Of a DNA stretch of 64,000 nucleotides, positions 35,662 through 44,892 are shown piece by piece. Under the pieces are notes generated by a model. That model was not told where the DNA came from and did not search any database. It saw only the letters and a list, made by a program, of their open reading frames with translations. The translations under genes and the position numbers were made by a program. Every line of letters starts with the position of its first letter. Position 1 is the first letter of the stretch. The DNA comes from an uncultured Alistipes sp. (GTDB lineage Bacteria > Bacteroidota > Bacteroidia > Bacteroidales > Rikenellaceae): positions 7,142 through 71,141 of the forward strand of contig CAJGDC010000001.1 of NCBI GenBank assembly GCA_904502005.1, written 5' to 3'.

Positions 35662-37182
35662 TTAGTTACTTTCGTTAGGTTGGACAAGTGAGCCTGGCGC
35701 CTCAATCTCGTGGATAGGTATCGGCCAGACAAAGAGTGGATTATCAGCCTTAACAGCAAGGGTACTACCCTCATCAAGCGAATTTGACTGCGGAGTACGA
35801 GTAAATCCCTCGCCATTGCGGTATAGATTACCCCAACGCTTAATATCATGCAGGCGGAAGCCCTCCATATACAACTCTCGCACTCGCTCAGAGGCTATCT
35901 GCTCAATATAGTTGTCAGCCGTAAGGTTTATACCGCCACCAGAGGCAATACGTGTAGCTCGCAAAGCACTAATATCCTTTGTAGCCGCTGAGAAGTTCGG
36001 CGTAGACTGACGACAGTAAGCCTCCGCGCGGATAAGATACTGCTCGGCAAGGCGGAATGGCTTTGGCATAACAGTATGGTAAATCAGCGCATTATTGATA
36101 AAGTCCTGATTTCCAAAGTACTTTACAAGCAGTGGCCACTGAAGTGCGTGGCTATAACCTGTAGGCAAAGTGTAGAAATAGCTGCTATAACGCATATCAC
36201 CATCTGAATAGAGTCCAAGCACCCACTCAGCAGGCACATAGTCCGGATAGTAATATGTATAGTCAGTATTAAAGCCCAAGAATACCTGACCTAACGCTCC
36301 GCCGTAAGATGTGGTTGTAAAACCGATGCGCCAGATAACCTCTGTAGCCACATCGTAGTTCCACATATAGTCAAAATAGGTCATGTCGTTTGTATAGTAG
36401 CTTACCGCCGAGCTAAGGGCAAAGTTACGACTATCAATCAACTCTGTAGAGTAATCTATAGCTGTCTGCCAATCCTCCATATAGAGTGCTACGCGAGCAT
36501 GCAGTGCACACGCCATAGCACGAGTAACAAAGGCGCTGCTATAGGCATCATTCTTCTCATCAAGAAGCTCCTCAGCCCTCTCTAAGTCGCGAATAACCTG
36601 CTGATATGAATCGTAGAGCGATGCTCGCGGTAGCGGCTGCTTATCAAGTGTTGTAGTGCGAAGCACAACGCCCAGCTCCTGCTTTGCGGTTTCAGGGTGA
36701 TAAGCCTTGCAATAGCACTTTAGTAGCTCCGAATATGCAAGAGCGCGAATAGCATATACCTCACCGGTATATGTATCAAGGTCCTTGAGTTTAGTATCGT
36801 CTGTTGTTGCGGCAACAACTCTATCAATATAATCAAGATAGAAGTTACAATTAGCAATTATCTGATACAGAGCAGCATATATGCTCTCAATCTCCGAAGT
36901 CGTAGAACGAATAGTCCACAACCAAAAGCTACCATAGGTATTTGAATAGCCATCAACAGCATATACAAGGTCTGTCTGAAGGTCTGGCAGAATTGTAAGG
37001 TGACCACTATACAATGCGCCACTCTTAAGCAGCGAGTAGATTCCCGTAACGGTCTGCTCAGCATCATCAAAGGTCTGCATACCCTGCTGCTGTGGAATTG
37101 CTGACTGCGGCTGCTTATCAAGGCATGAGACAGCCAACAGCGCTGCCGATGCCACAAATAATATCTTTATACTTTTCAACAT
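35662..37182 (-). CDS. RagB/SusD-family nutrient uptake lipoprotein
   Basis: 506 residues from the ATG at 37182. Lipoprotein signal LFVASAALLAVSC. TPR-like SusD helices run through the body (YAVDGYSNTYGSFWLWTIRSTTSEIESIYAALYQIIANCNFYLDYI; EVYAIRALAYSELLKCY). The C-terminal SusD signature is RVRELYMEGFRLHDIKRWG, ending PLFVWPIP. SusD caps the SusC barrel and delivers substrate. It follows susC by 11 bases. Confidence 0.93.
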   Translation of the reverse strand: MLKSIKILFVASAALLAVSCLDKQPQSAIPQQQGMQTFDDAEQTVTGIYSLLKSGALYSGHLTILPDLQTDLVYAVDGYSNTYGSFWLWTIRSTTSEIESIYAALYQIIANCNFYLDYIDRVVAATTDDTKLKDLDTYTGEVYAIRALAYSELLKCYCKAYHPETAKQELGVVLRTTTLDKQPLPRASLYDSYQQVIRDLERAEELLDEKNDAYSSAFVTRAMACALHARVALYMEDWQTAIDYSTELIDSRNFALSSAVSYYTNDMTYFDYMWNYDVATEVIWRIGFTTTSYGGALGQVFLGFNTDYTYYYPDYVPAEWVLGLYSDGDMRYSSYFYTLPTGYSHALQWPLLVKYFGNQDFINNALIYHTVMPKPFRLAEQYLIRAEAYCRQSTPNFSAATKDISALRATRIASGGGINLTADNYIEQIASERVRELYMEGFRLHDIKRWGNLYRNGEGFTRTPQSNSLDEGSTLAVKADNPLFVWPIPIHEIEAPGSLVQPNESN

Positions 37183-37193
37183 AATCCACACAT

Positions 37194-40157
37194 TTAGAAG
37201 GTTATATCAATACCAAAAGTAAACTGGCGCGACATAGGATATTGAGCCGCGTAGACATTTGTTGTACCCTCTGGATCAAGACCCGAGAAGCGAGTAAAGG
37301 TAAAGAGGTTTTGCGCCTGTGCGTAGACTCTAAGACCCGACATCACCTTACTACAACGAATAACCTTCTCCGGCAGCGAGTAGCTGAGCATCAGGTTCTT
37401 AAGTCGTAAGAATGATGCATTCTCAAGCAGTCGACTATCAAACTCTGTATAGACTCCGTGGCGAGGTATATCCGTAACATCGCCAGGTTTCTGCCAACGC
37501 TCCAGCAGTCGTGAAGATTGATTGTAAGAGGCAAAACGACCATTTGACTCGTCAAAGTAGCGGTCATTATTGAGCATCCAGCGGTCTGCCACCCAGCTAA
37601 ACTGGGCTGTAAGTTGAAGACCTTTCCAGCTCATAGCCGTGCCGAAACCACCCTGCCAAGGGGCTATATAGCTCTTGCCAACAAGAACCTTATCCTCGTC
37701 ACGAAGAACAGTGGTAAGCTCTCCATCCTTTGTATACCACAGTGCATCACCATTTGCCGGATTTACACCCGCATAGCGATTGATATAGAACTCACCGAGT
37801 GGATGACCTACAACAAGTTTGGTATTTGTACCTGAACGTTCATACTCCTGAACGCCATTATAGAGTTCAGTAATCTTATTGTTGTTATATGACACATTGG
37901 CATTGACAGTCCACAGAAAATCCTTTGCTGCAATAAGAGTACCCACAACATTGAGCTCAACACCCTTATTGACCATTGCACCTACATTGTCCCAGTAGTA
38001 GCCAAAGCCCGATGTTGAATATGGCTCAGGTACCTGCATCAGCATATCGGAAGTATGCTTATAGTAGAGCTCAAGGTCTACATTAAGGCGGTGCCAAAAA
38101 CCGAAGTGGAGTCCAAGGTTTGTTGTCCACGGCTTCTCCCAACCCAAGTTTTCATTTCCTGGCTGCATAAGTCCTACGCCCGCATTGCCGACATAGTCTG
38201 CGCCACCGCCAATTAGCGCAAGGTGCTCATAGTTAGGAATTGACGAGTTACCCGATGTACCTGTAGAGAGTGAAATCTGGCCATTTGTCAACCAAGACTT
38301 TGCCCCCTCAGCAAAGGCCTCATTACGTAGATTCCACATAAAACCTACGCTCCAAAAGCCTGCCCAACGACGTGATGCACCAAAGCGAGAACTTGCATCT
38401 GTACGCACCGAGAAGTCTGCAAAATATCTATCATCGTAGTTATACTCGCCACGACCAAAGAACGAAACAAAACCATAGTCCGAATCGGTGGTATCACCCC
38501 AAGATGTTACACGGGTCGCCGAAGAGAGATTTGTCAGTCTGTCATTATTCTGTCCTGCCGCAACGATATTAAACGCCTCGTAGTGGCTATCAACGCCCTC
38601 ATGACCAACAAGGAAGTTGAAGTTATGTACTCGGTTAATATCAAAGCGGTAATTAACTGTATTTGTGATGGTCAGACTATAGCTATCTGTAGAACTGCGC
38701 ATTGCGCTACCCTGCCCCTGATTTGGAGCATAGCTTGGGAAGGACTGACCAAAGCCGGTGGTATGCGAGTAGTCAATACCAAACTGACTCTTGAGTGTCA
38801 GACCCTCAATAAGTGTCGCCTCAGCAAACTGCGTAGAGAGGACCTTGTACTTTTTGAATGTCACAGGATTATTTTCCAACCACTCCAGTGGATTCTGACC
38901 ATTTCCACGCCAACTACCATCTGCAATAGAGGCGGTAGAGCCATCAGCACGATATGGATTCCAATAAGGCATCATAAATCGCGCCGCCGAGATTGGGGTT
39001 ACGAGCGTGTAAGCACCCTCATCTGCCTGCTGAATAGCCTGATAGTTGAGCATATTGTTCACGCCTATCTTGAGCCACTTACCAGCCTTGCGTTCAAAAT
39101 TCTGACGAGTTGAGAAGCGCTGGAATCCAGAGCCTAAAGCTGTTCCCTGCTGGTTGTAGTATCCGCCAGAGATGTAGTAAGATGTCTTATCATCTGCACC
39201 TGAAACGGCAAGCTCGTAGTTCTGCAACATAGCTGAGGAGTTGAACACTACATCCATCCAGTTAATATCGGTCTGGCTGAGCACTGGATAGTTCTGACCC
39301 TCATCCATGCCAATCTGACGCTCATAATCAATACGCTCGGCGGTATTCATCAAATCCCACTTACCGCATGCCACCTGCGAAAATCCCAGCTGCATACGAT
39401 ACTCAATGCGAGGGCGTTCAGCAGCCTTACCACGCTTAGTGGTAATCACAATAACGCCATTTGCCGCACGAGCACCATAGATAGATGTTGATGAGGCATC
39501 CTTAAGCACAGATATTGACTCAATATCAGCAGGGTTGATTGTGTTAAAGTCACTCGCCTCGATTGGCACTCCGTCAAGAATATATAGCGGAGCTGTGCCA
39601 GAGTTGATTGAGTTTGTACCACGAATGGTCATTACAGCCGATGCGCTTGGCTCACCAGTATTTGAGAGCACCGTAAGACCCGGCACCTGACCCTGCAGAG
39701 CCTGGTCAAAGGCAGCCGTAGGGGTCTTCTCGACCTTCTCCATCTTCACCGTCGAGACAGAGCCGGTAATAGTTCCCTTCTTACGCACGCCATAGGCAAT
39801 AACAACCACATCATCAATAGCCTCAGTCTCTGGCTGAAGCGAGATGTTGTGGGTAATGTTTCTGTCTGATGCAGGTACGCTCCACACCACCTCCTTATAG
39901 CCCAAAAAGGAGAACGAGATATTGTTCCCCACAGCGGCCTCAATGGTGTAAGTACCGTCAAAGTTTGTTGTCACTCCCTGCATCGTCTCTAATACAACAA
40001 CCGCCACTCCCAGCAGCGGTTGATTGTCCTCGGCAGATAGTACCGTTCCACTCACTGTAACGCGACCAGAAGCTACTTGTGCAGTAGCTGGCGCGAAACT
40101 CAGTAGGCTGAATAGCAGAGTGCCGAATAAAAGAAAAATCTGTTTGAGTGAGTTCAT
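37194..40157 (-). CDS. SusC/RagA-family TonB-linked outer-membrane transporter
   Basis: 987 residues from the ATG at 40157. Signal peptide (LFGTLLFSLLSFAPATAQ), then a carboxypeptidase-regulatory-like domain (VSGTVLSAEDNQPLLGVAVVV...FDGTYTIEAAVG). Next are the TonB box region (IDDVVVIAYGVRKKGTITGSVS), the plug (LYILDGVPIEASDFNTINPADIESISVLKDASSTSIYGARAANGVI) and a 22-strand-type barrel ending FTFGIDITF. It imports a large ligand with energy from TonB. Its promoter box ends 6 bases before the ATG. The lack of glycosidases and presence of a protease in the operon favour a peptide-type substrate, like the RagAB transporter; that is inference. Confidence 0.94.
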   Translation of the reverse strand: MNSLKQIFLLFGTLLFSLLSFAPATAQVASGRVTVSGTVLSAEDNQPLLGVAVVVLETMQGVTTNFDGTYTIEAAVGNNISFSFLGYKEVVWSVPASDRNITHNISLQPETEAIDDVVVIAYGVRKKGTITGSVSTVKMEKVEKTPTAAFDQALQGQVPGLTVLSNTGEPSASAVMTIRGTNSINSGTAPLYILDGVPIEASDFNTINPADIESISVLKDASSTSIYGARAANGVIVITTKRGKAAERPRIEYRMQLGFSQVACGKWDLMNTAERIDYERQIGMDEGQNYPVLSQTDINWMDVVFNSSAMLQNYELAVSGADDKTSYYISGGYYNQQGTALGSGFQRFSTRQNFERKAGKWLKIGVNNMLNYQAIQQADEGAYTLVTPISAARFMMPYWNPYRADGSTASIADGSWRGNGQNPLEWLENNPVTFKKYKVLSTQFAEATLIEGLTLKSQFGIDYSHTTGFGQSFPSYAPNQGQGSAMRSSTDSYSLTITNTVNYRFDINRVHNFNFLVGHEGVDSHYEAFNIVAAGQNNDRLTNLSSATRVTSWGDTTDSDYGFVSFFGRGEYNYDDRYFADFSVRTDASSRFGASRRWAGFWSVGFMWNLRNEAFAEGAKSWLTNGQISLSTGTSGNSSIPNYEHLALIGGGADYVGNAGVGLMQPGNENLGWEKPWTTNLGLHFGFWHRLNVDLELYYKHTSDMLMQVPEPYSTSGFGYYWDNVGAMVNKGVELNVVGTLIAAKDFLWTVNANVSYNNNKITELYNGVQEYERSGTNTKLVVGHPLGEFYINRYAGVNPANGDALWYTKDGELTTVLRDEDKVLVGKSYIAPWQGGFGTAMSWKGLQLTAQFSWVADRWMLNNDRYFDESNGRFASYNQSSRLLERWQKPGDVTDIPRHGVYTEFDSRLLENASFLRLKNLMLSYSLPEKVIRCSKVMSGLRVYAQAQNLFTFTRFSGLDPEGTTNVYAAQYPMSRQFTFGIDITF

Positions 40158-40163
40158 AATCGA

Positions 40164-40194
40164 CAAAGGTAGTGCTTTTGTACTAAAGTACAAA
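40164..40194 (-). promoter_or_regulatory. Promoter of the susC operon with internal palindrome
   Basis: Minus strand: TTTG (40194-40191), 19 bases, TACCTTTG (40171-40164). TTTGTAC-TTTA-GTACAAA (40194-40177) is a perfect inverted repeat that includes the -33 element, a possible operator. The start codon lies 6 bases after the -7 box, so the mRNA should be leaderless or nearly so. It shares 26 of 31 bases with the thiamin receptor promoter. Confidence 0.8.
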
Positions 40195-40224
40195 GAGATT
40201 GGCTAAAAATTTAGCCAATCTCTC
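40195..40224 (-). terminator. Terminator of the thiamin receptor gene
   Basis: AGAGATTGGCTAAA and TTTAGCCAATCTCT form a perfect 14-base-pair stem around AA. It lies 18 bases past the receptor stop and directly abuts the -33 element of the susC promoter. Confidence 0.75.
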
Positions 40225-40242
40225 CTTTGTCGGCGCTGTAGA

Positions 40243-42510
40243 TTAGAACTTTACAGTCACATTTGCCAGTAGATGCAGCGGTGCTTGAGGGAAGTAATAT
40301 GCCTCGTCATATCGCACACCATCCCACATGTATGAATATCCATATCCGTTGCTGCAGTAGATTGCATTGAAGAGGTTATAAATTGTAACACCAAAGCGCA
40401 CTGAACGCACATTTGGCAGTGACAGAGTATAACCCAAATCTAAATTTGTAACACAATAACTATCAAGGGTTAAGGCCTCAATTTGGTTATTAGTCAGATA
40501 CTGCTTGCTTACATAATTTGTACGAAGTTGCGCCTCAAAACCTTTATGATGGAAATCCAGACCCAAAGAGGCGATACAACTTGGTGAGTAGGCAATTGTC
40601 ATATCACCTAAATTCTGTCCATAGGTCGGGCTATCTGCAAGCGTATCGACATAGTTGCGAATCTTGTTGCGGCTAAGTGTTAGATTTCCATTAACAGACA
40701 ACCATTTGACAATGTTATAGTTAAGCGTAAGCTCAACGCCACAACGATAACTATCAGGAACATTGACATTTAGCGCATCAGAACTATCATTGACCATACC
40801 CGTTGGAATCAGCTGGTTACGGTACTGCATATAGTAGAGATTAACCCCCACCGCGAGTCGTTTTGAAGCGTACTGATAACCCAACTCATAGTCAAAGAGT
40901 CGCTCAGGCTTTGGCTCGCTATCATCCTGCGAAAACATATATCGGTCGGTAAAATCTGCACGGGTCGGCTCTTTGTTTGCAATGGCAAAAGAGGCGTAGA
41001 GTCTATTATTTTTTGCAAAATTATAACTCAAGCCCACATGAGGATTGAAAAAGTGGTAGAGCTTGTCGATAGATATAGGCTGCATCTGCATTCTATTCCA
41101 ATCAAAGTTATCATTCACACCCCATGCGCGATAGCTAACAAGTCTATACTGCAAGTCTGCATATATATCCAATTTATCTATCGGTTTCCAATCTATCTTA
41201 GCATAGAGATTTGCATCCTGCTTGCGCACGTCGTTGTCATACCAACGACCTACAACTTGGCTGCTCTCCATGCCATCAACCCACTCAATATCACCCCAGT
41301 GAGGACAGCTATAGTGGCTCCATGAGCCTCCGAAAATAGCCGACAACTTATCCGCCGTATAGTGCGCCGAGGCGTTGATTCCAAAGGTGTGGTTACGCAT
41401 AATTTTACGACGAATCATATCAGCCTCAACACTTGAATCGCTAATACCAAGATTGCCATATTCAAGCAACGTGCGGTCAGCTTTATACTGCTTGTAATAA
41501 CCATATCCATAGGTATAAAATCCCGTAGCGCTCATCTTCCACGAGTCGTTAAAGCTATGATTTACAATAAGTTGATTATTGCTCTGAGTATAATTATCAG
41601 TTTGGTCTTGATAGTAATCCACATGCGTACCATCAGCAAGCACATAAGGGCCCTTTGAGGTCTCATATTGACCTTCGGTATGATAACGACGACCATACAA
41701 CTCCATCTCCTCTTTCGTTACACCGGTATATGTAAGATAGGTCTTTGCTACACCGCCAAAAGAGAGTAACTTTACAGATGTACGAGAGGAGTAATAGCCT
41801 CCCTGCACCATGTAGGATTTAAGGTCTGTAGCTCCGCGCTCTATATAACCATCCGAGCCGATATGACTCAGTCGCGCATCAACAATCCAGTGTCCGACCA
41901 TCAATCCAGAGCCTATATGTACCGACTGCTTATTAGTGTTATACGAGCCATAAGAGAGCGACGCGGAGCCTCCAAATGAGGTATTAGGCGCAGATGTGGT
42001 CATCGTTATCGCACCTCCAAAGGCTCCAGTACCATTTGTCGAGATACCCGCTCCGCGCTGAATCTGAACATCCTCCACCGACGAGATAAGGTCTGGAGTG
42101 TCGTACCAATATGTTGAGTGCGAATCGGGATTGTTGAGCGACATGCCATTAACAGTAACATTGAGTCGCGTAGCATCTGTACCCCTCAGACGAATAGACG
42201 TTCCACCAATGCCAATACCCGTCTCATTTGTAGCAATCATAGATGGTGAGAGGGCGAGCAGAGAGGGGATATCCGTACCATAACTGTTGCGCTCAATCTC
42301 CTTACGACCCAAGTCTGTATGGGCAACTGGCGACGATTTACCAGCACGCAGGGCTACCACCTCAATGGTGCTAATGTTCCCATACATTGCCACCGAGTCT
42401 GCATCAGAGGTTGAAGGTTGTGATGATTGATTGTCTTGTGCGACGACATTTGTCGCATGTACGCCGAGCGTAAACCCCGCCACGGCGAGAGTCAGAAAAA
42501 ACCTTTTCAT
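40243..42510 (-). CDS. TonB-dependent outer-membrane receptor, thiamin type (omr1-like)
   Basis: 755 residues with a signal peptide (FFLTLAVAGFTLGVHATNVVA). The TonB box and plug start at ISTIEVVALRAGKSSP, with SIRLRGTDATRLNVTVNGMSLNNPDSH and VQIQRGAGISTNGTGAFGGAITM. The barrel ends LLANVTVKF. It has no SusD partner and no carboxypeptidase-like N-terminal domain. A TPP riboswitch occupies its leader, so it is very probably the Bacteroidetes outer-membrane receptor for thiamin or a thiamin precursor, named omr1 in thiamin-regulon studies. Expression should fall when thiamin diphosphate is abundant. Confidence 0.88.
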   Translation of the reverse strand: MKRFFLTLAVAGFTLGVHATNVVAQDNQSSQPSTSDADSVAMYGNISTIEVVALRAGKSSPVAHTDLGRKEIERNSYGTDIPSLLALSPSMIATNETGIGIGGTSIRLRGTDATRLNVTVNGMSLNNPDSHSTYWYDTPDLISSVEDVQIQRGAGISTNGTGAFGGAITMTTSAPNTSFGGSASLSYGSYNTNKQSVHIGSGLMVGHWIVDARLSHIGSDGYIERGATDLKSYMVQGGYYSSRTSVKLLSFGGVAKTYLTYTGVTKEEMELYGRRYHTEGQYETSKGPYVLADGTHVDYYQDQTDNYTQSNNQLIVNHSFNDSWKMSATGFYTYGYGYYKQYKADRTLLEYGNLGISDSSVEADMIRRKIMRNHTFGINASAHYTADKLSAIFGGSWSHYSCPHWGDIEWVDGMESSQVVGRWYDNDVRKQDANLYAKIDWKPIDKLDIYADLQYRLVSYRAWGVNDNFDWNRMQMQPISIDKLYHFFNPHVGLSYNFAKNNRLYASFAIANKEPTRADFTDRYMFSQDDSEPKPERLFDYELGYQYASKRLAVGVNLYYMQYRNQLIPTGMVNDSSDALNVNVPDSYRCGVELTLNYNIVKWLSVNGNLTLSRNKIRNYVDTLADSPTYGQNLGDMTIAYSPSCIASLGLDFHHKGFEAQLRTNYVSKQYLTNNQIEALTLDSYCVTNLDLGYTLSLPNVRSVRFGVTIYNLFNAIYCSNGYGYSYMWDGVRYDEAYYFPQAPLHLLANVTVKF

Positions 42511-42546
42511 AACTTCTTAAGTGTTTAATAGTTAAAAAATTAGAAA

Positions 42547-42675
42547 AGGGGTATGTATTGATTACTCTCATCCCGGTCTCAGCATTACCCGTATCCGGTT
42601 CAATGGGTATAATCTCAGCCGCCTGTTTCACTCCGACCGCATGCGGCCCAAAGCAGAAAACAAAAAGCACCCCTA
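42547..42675 (-). promoter_or_regulatory. TPP riboswitch (THI element)
   Basis: Reading the minus strand, the leader runs from AGGGGTGC (near 42674) to TACCCCT (near 42547), closing stem P1. The conserved core CTGAGATTATACCC, then GAACCGGATACGGGTAATG, then GGGATGAGAG, are the thiamin-diphosphate-binding parts of the THI element. About 37 bases separate it from the ATG at 42510, enough to mask translation signals; no clear terminator stem with T-run follows, so control is probably at translation initiation. Confidence 0.95.
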
Positions 42676-42689
42676 TGTAGTATTTGCCA

Positions 42690-42720
42690 CAAAGGTAGTG
42701 CTTTTTGTATAAAGTTCAAA
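42690..42720 (-). promoter_or_regulatory. Promoter of the riboswitch/thiamin receptor transcript
   Basis: Minus strand: TTTG (42720-42717), 19 bases, TACCTTTG (42697-42690), about 16 bases before the riboswitch begins. The whole 31-base block matches the susC promoter at 26 positions, including ACTTTA and GCACTACCTTTG. Confidence 0.85.
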
Positions 42721-42729
42721 GGGAAATGG

Positions 42730-44094
42730 TTATTTTTTCATATTGTCGTTAGTCAGCAGCACACCATTATGCTCACCTGTCAGACTCTCAAGGAAGGCAA
42801 CAATCTTCTCCTCCTCGCTATCTGTCAGCTCAACGCCCACCTGGTAAGTACCCATCTTGCATACAGCCTCCTTAAGCTCTGGCTCTGTACCATCGTGGAA
42901 GTATGGAGCTGTAAGGGCTACATTTCTAAGACCTGGAACCTTAAAGCGGTGGCGGTCGCGCTCAAGAGCGGTCTCCTTATTGCGACCATTATCCTCAACT
43001 GTCAGCTCAAGACCTCTATCTGCAAAGTAATCAGCATATTGACCCATCAACTCGTAAGACTCACCACCGAGGTTTGCGCCTACATGGCAAGTTGCGCAGT
43101 TGTACTTTACAAAGAGCTCATAACCCTCTTTCTGCTCCTCTGTAATGGCAGCCATATCGCCACGCAAGTACTTATCAAAGGCTGAGTTAGGGGTGATAAG
43201 TGTGCGCTCAAACTCGGCAATGGCATCTGTAATATTCTGCTCGCTCCAACCATCTGGATAGACAGCCTTGAACTGCTTTGTCAGCGCCTTATCCTTTGCA
43301 AGTTTAGCGATAATCTGGTCGAATGACTGACAACCCATCTCTACCGGATTGAGCGGCGGTCCTGCAGCCTGCAGCTCGAGAGTTGCAGCACGACCATCCC
43401 AGAACTGGACGAAGTTATAGACTGCATTATATACAGTCGGAGCATTCACACCACCAAACTGACCATACACACCCTCAGAGTACTGCTTGTTATCTACACC
43501 AGCAGTATTAAGTCCATGACAAGATGCGCACGAAACGGTATTATCAATAGAGAGGCGTGTGTCGTGGTAGAGTATGCGACCAAGTTCAACCTTCGCAGCA
43601 TCTGTAGGGATGCTCTGCGCGATTGGGCGAATAACCTCTCCACCAAGACCGTCGTTATAGTACTGAGCACGATACTCATCAGCCCACGCATCAACAATAG
43701 CAGCCTTAGCCTTTGTCATCTGGCTTCCCCAGTGTACAAGGTAGTACTTAGCCATTGGCATATCGCCATCAAGGGCGGCCTTCTCAACCTTTGCAACATC
43801 GACAATTGACACTTTGCCTCCATTTTTTAGAGCCTCAATCATCGGTGCAATGTCAAACATCTTATAGCCGGTCTGGCTATCTGCCTTAACCACATCGCCA
43901 ATAACTGGGAAAGAGGCGTAGAACGGAAGCTTTGGCTCTGCGCTGTGGCAGCTCAAGCAACCACCCTTGTCAAGAATCTCCAACAACTGCTCACTCTGAG
44001 CCAACTTGTCAGATGGGGCAGAGCAGCTAATGCGATAGACGGCAAGCAGCGCAGCCACTATCACCAGCAATCCATAAAGTAGTTTTTTCTTCAT
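42730..44094 (-). CDS. Tri-heme cytochrome c peroxidase
   Basis: 454 residues with an N-terminal membrane or signal segment (LLYGLLVIVAALLAVY). Three CxxCH heme-attachment sites are visible: Cys46-His50 (CLSCH) in an extra N-terminal domain, Cys189-His193 (CASCH) and Cys333-His337 (CATCH) in a classic di-heme CCP/MauG unit. Signatures LGRILYHDTRLS and NAPTVYNAVYNFVQFWDGR support the assignment. It reduces H2O2 in the periplasm; the third heme may take electrons from the quinol pool as in tri-heme YhjA-type peroxidases. The cytochrome c maturation pair lies just upstream in the same direction. Confidence 0.88.
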   Translation of the reverse strand: MKKKLLYGLLVIVAALLAVYRISCSAPSDKLAQSEQLLEILDKGGCLSCHSAEPKLPFYASFPVIGDVVKADSQTGYKMFDIAPMIEALKNGGKVSIVDVAKVEKAALDGDMPMAKYYLVHWGSQMTKAKAAIVDAWADEYRAQYYNDGLGGEVIRPIAQSIPTDAAKVELGRILYHDTRLSIDNTVSCASCHGLNTAGVDNKQYSEGVYGQFGGVNAPTVYNAVYNFVQFWDGRAATLELQAAGPPLNPVEMGCQSFDQIIAKLAKDKALTKQFKAVYPDGWSEQNITDAIAEFERTLITPNSAFDKYLRGDMAAITEEQKEGYELFVKYNCATCHVGANLGGESYELMGQYADYFADRGLELTVEDNGRNKETALERDRHRFKVPGLRNVALTAPYFHDGTEPELKEAVCKMGTYQVGVELTDSEEEKIVAFLESLTGEHNGVLLTNDNMKK

Positions 44095-44115
44095 AACTGT
44101 GTAGTTTTAATGGGT

Positions 44116-44892
44116 TTATCTATTATATACATGTACACTCTGTTTTGCAGTTGGCAGGTAGTTTACCCCATACCAACACATCTGTAACGAGAGAAATGCC
44201 ACAACAATCACGGCACAAATAACGCCTCGCCCCGCCCTCTTAAATCTAATAAGGTGTATAGCGAGCAGATATATCAGCCATGTTGCCGCCGCCCAACTCT
44301 CCTTGGCATCCCAACTCCAGTAGTCACCCCACGCCTGCTTTGCCCATAGAGCTCCCGTAAGCATGCCCACCGTAAGGAACGCCACTCCGCCATAGAGCAG
44401 ACTCTCCACGGCCTTATCAACACTCCTATTTCCAAAGAGCGAGTAGACCGAGAGCAGCGTTGCACACCCCAGTAACGCATAGGCGAACATATAGATAGCT
44501 ACATGCGGTATAAACCACGCACTCTGCAGTGCCGGCATAAGAGTTGTATCGTGAATCTCAGGTTTCAGAGAGTTGATAACCATAAAGACTGTCGAGAGCA
44601 GTGTTGCAAAGCTCGGCACCCATCTATACCCCCAACGATGATAAGTAAATGCACCGGACAGAAGTAGGAAGAAGCTATACCAGAGCCTTGTTTCACCCAT
44701 CGTTCTCATAGGTGGGCGCTCAAGGGTAATCCATAGGCCAACAATAAAGAGCAGCAGCACCACCGTTGCAATCCACATACTCCACAGAGCTGTTGCACTA
44801 CGACCGTGACTCCTCCATGCAGAGACTGAGCCTACAACCCCTGCAGTTGCTGCCAGAATGGCAAAAATCGGAAATATACCCCAGCCTATCAT
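44116..44892 (-). CDS. ccsA: Cytochrome c maturation protein CcsA/ResC-like
   Basis: 258 residues from the ATG at 44892, with about eight membrane segments. The tryptophan-rich heme-handling motif WAKQAWGDYWSWDAKESWA (about 185-205) and flanking histidines identify the System II heme channel/ligase. It works with the ResB-like protein encoded just upstream, whose stop overlaps its start (ATGA). A longer reading from 44970 would lie in the resB frame overlap and is rejected. It serves the periplasmic tri-heme peroxidase encoded 21 bases downstream. Confidence 0.9.
   Translation of the reverse strand: MIGWGIFPIFAILAATAGVVGSVSAWRSHGRSATALWSMWIATVVLLLFIVGLWITLERPPMRTMGETRLWYSFFLLLSGAFTYHRWGYRWVPSFATLLSTVFMVINSLKPEIHDTTLMPALQSAWFIPHVAIYMFAYALLGCATLLSVYSLFGNRSVDKAVESLLYGGVAFLTVGMLTGALWAKQAWGDYWSWDAKESWAAATWLIYLLAIHLIRFKRAGRGVICAVIVVAFLSLQMCWYGVNYLPTAKQSVHVYNR

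Noticed and set aside
42404..42670. 88-codon frame upstream of the thiamin receptor
   Set aside because: It spans the TPP riboswitch and the receptor start in another frame; the RNA structure explains the sequence.
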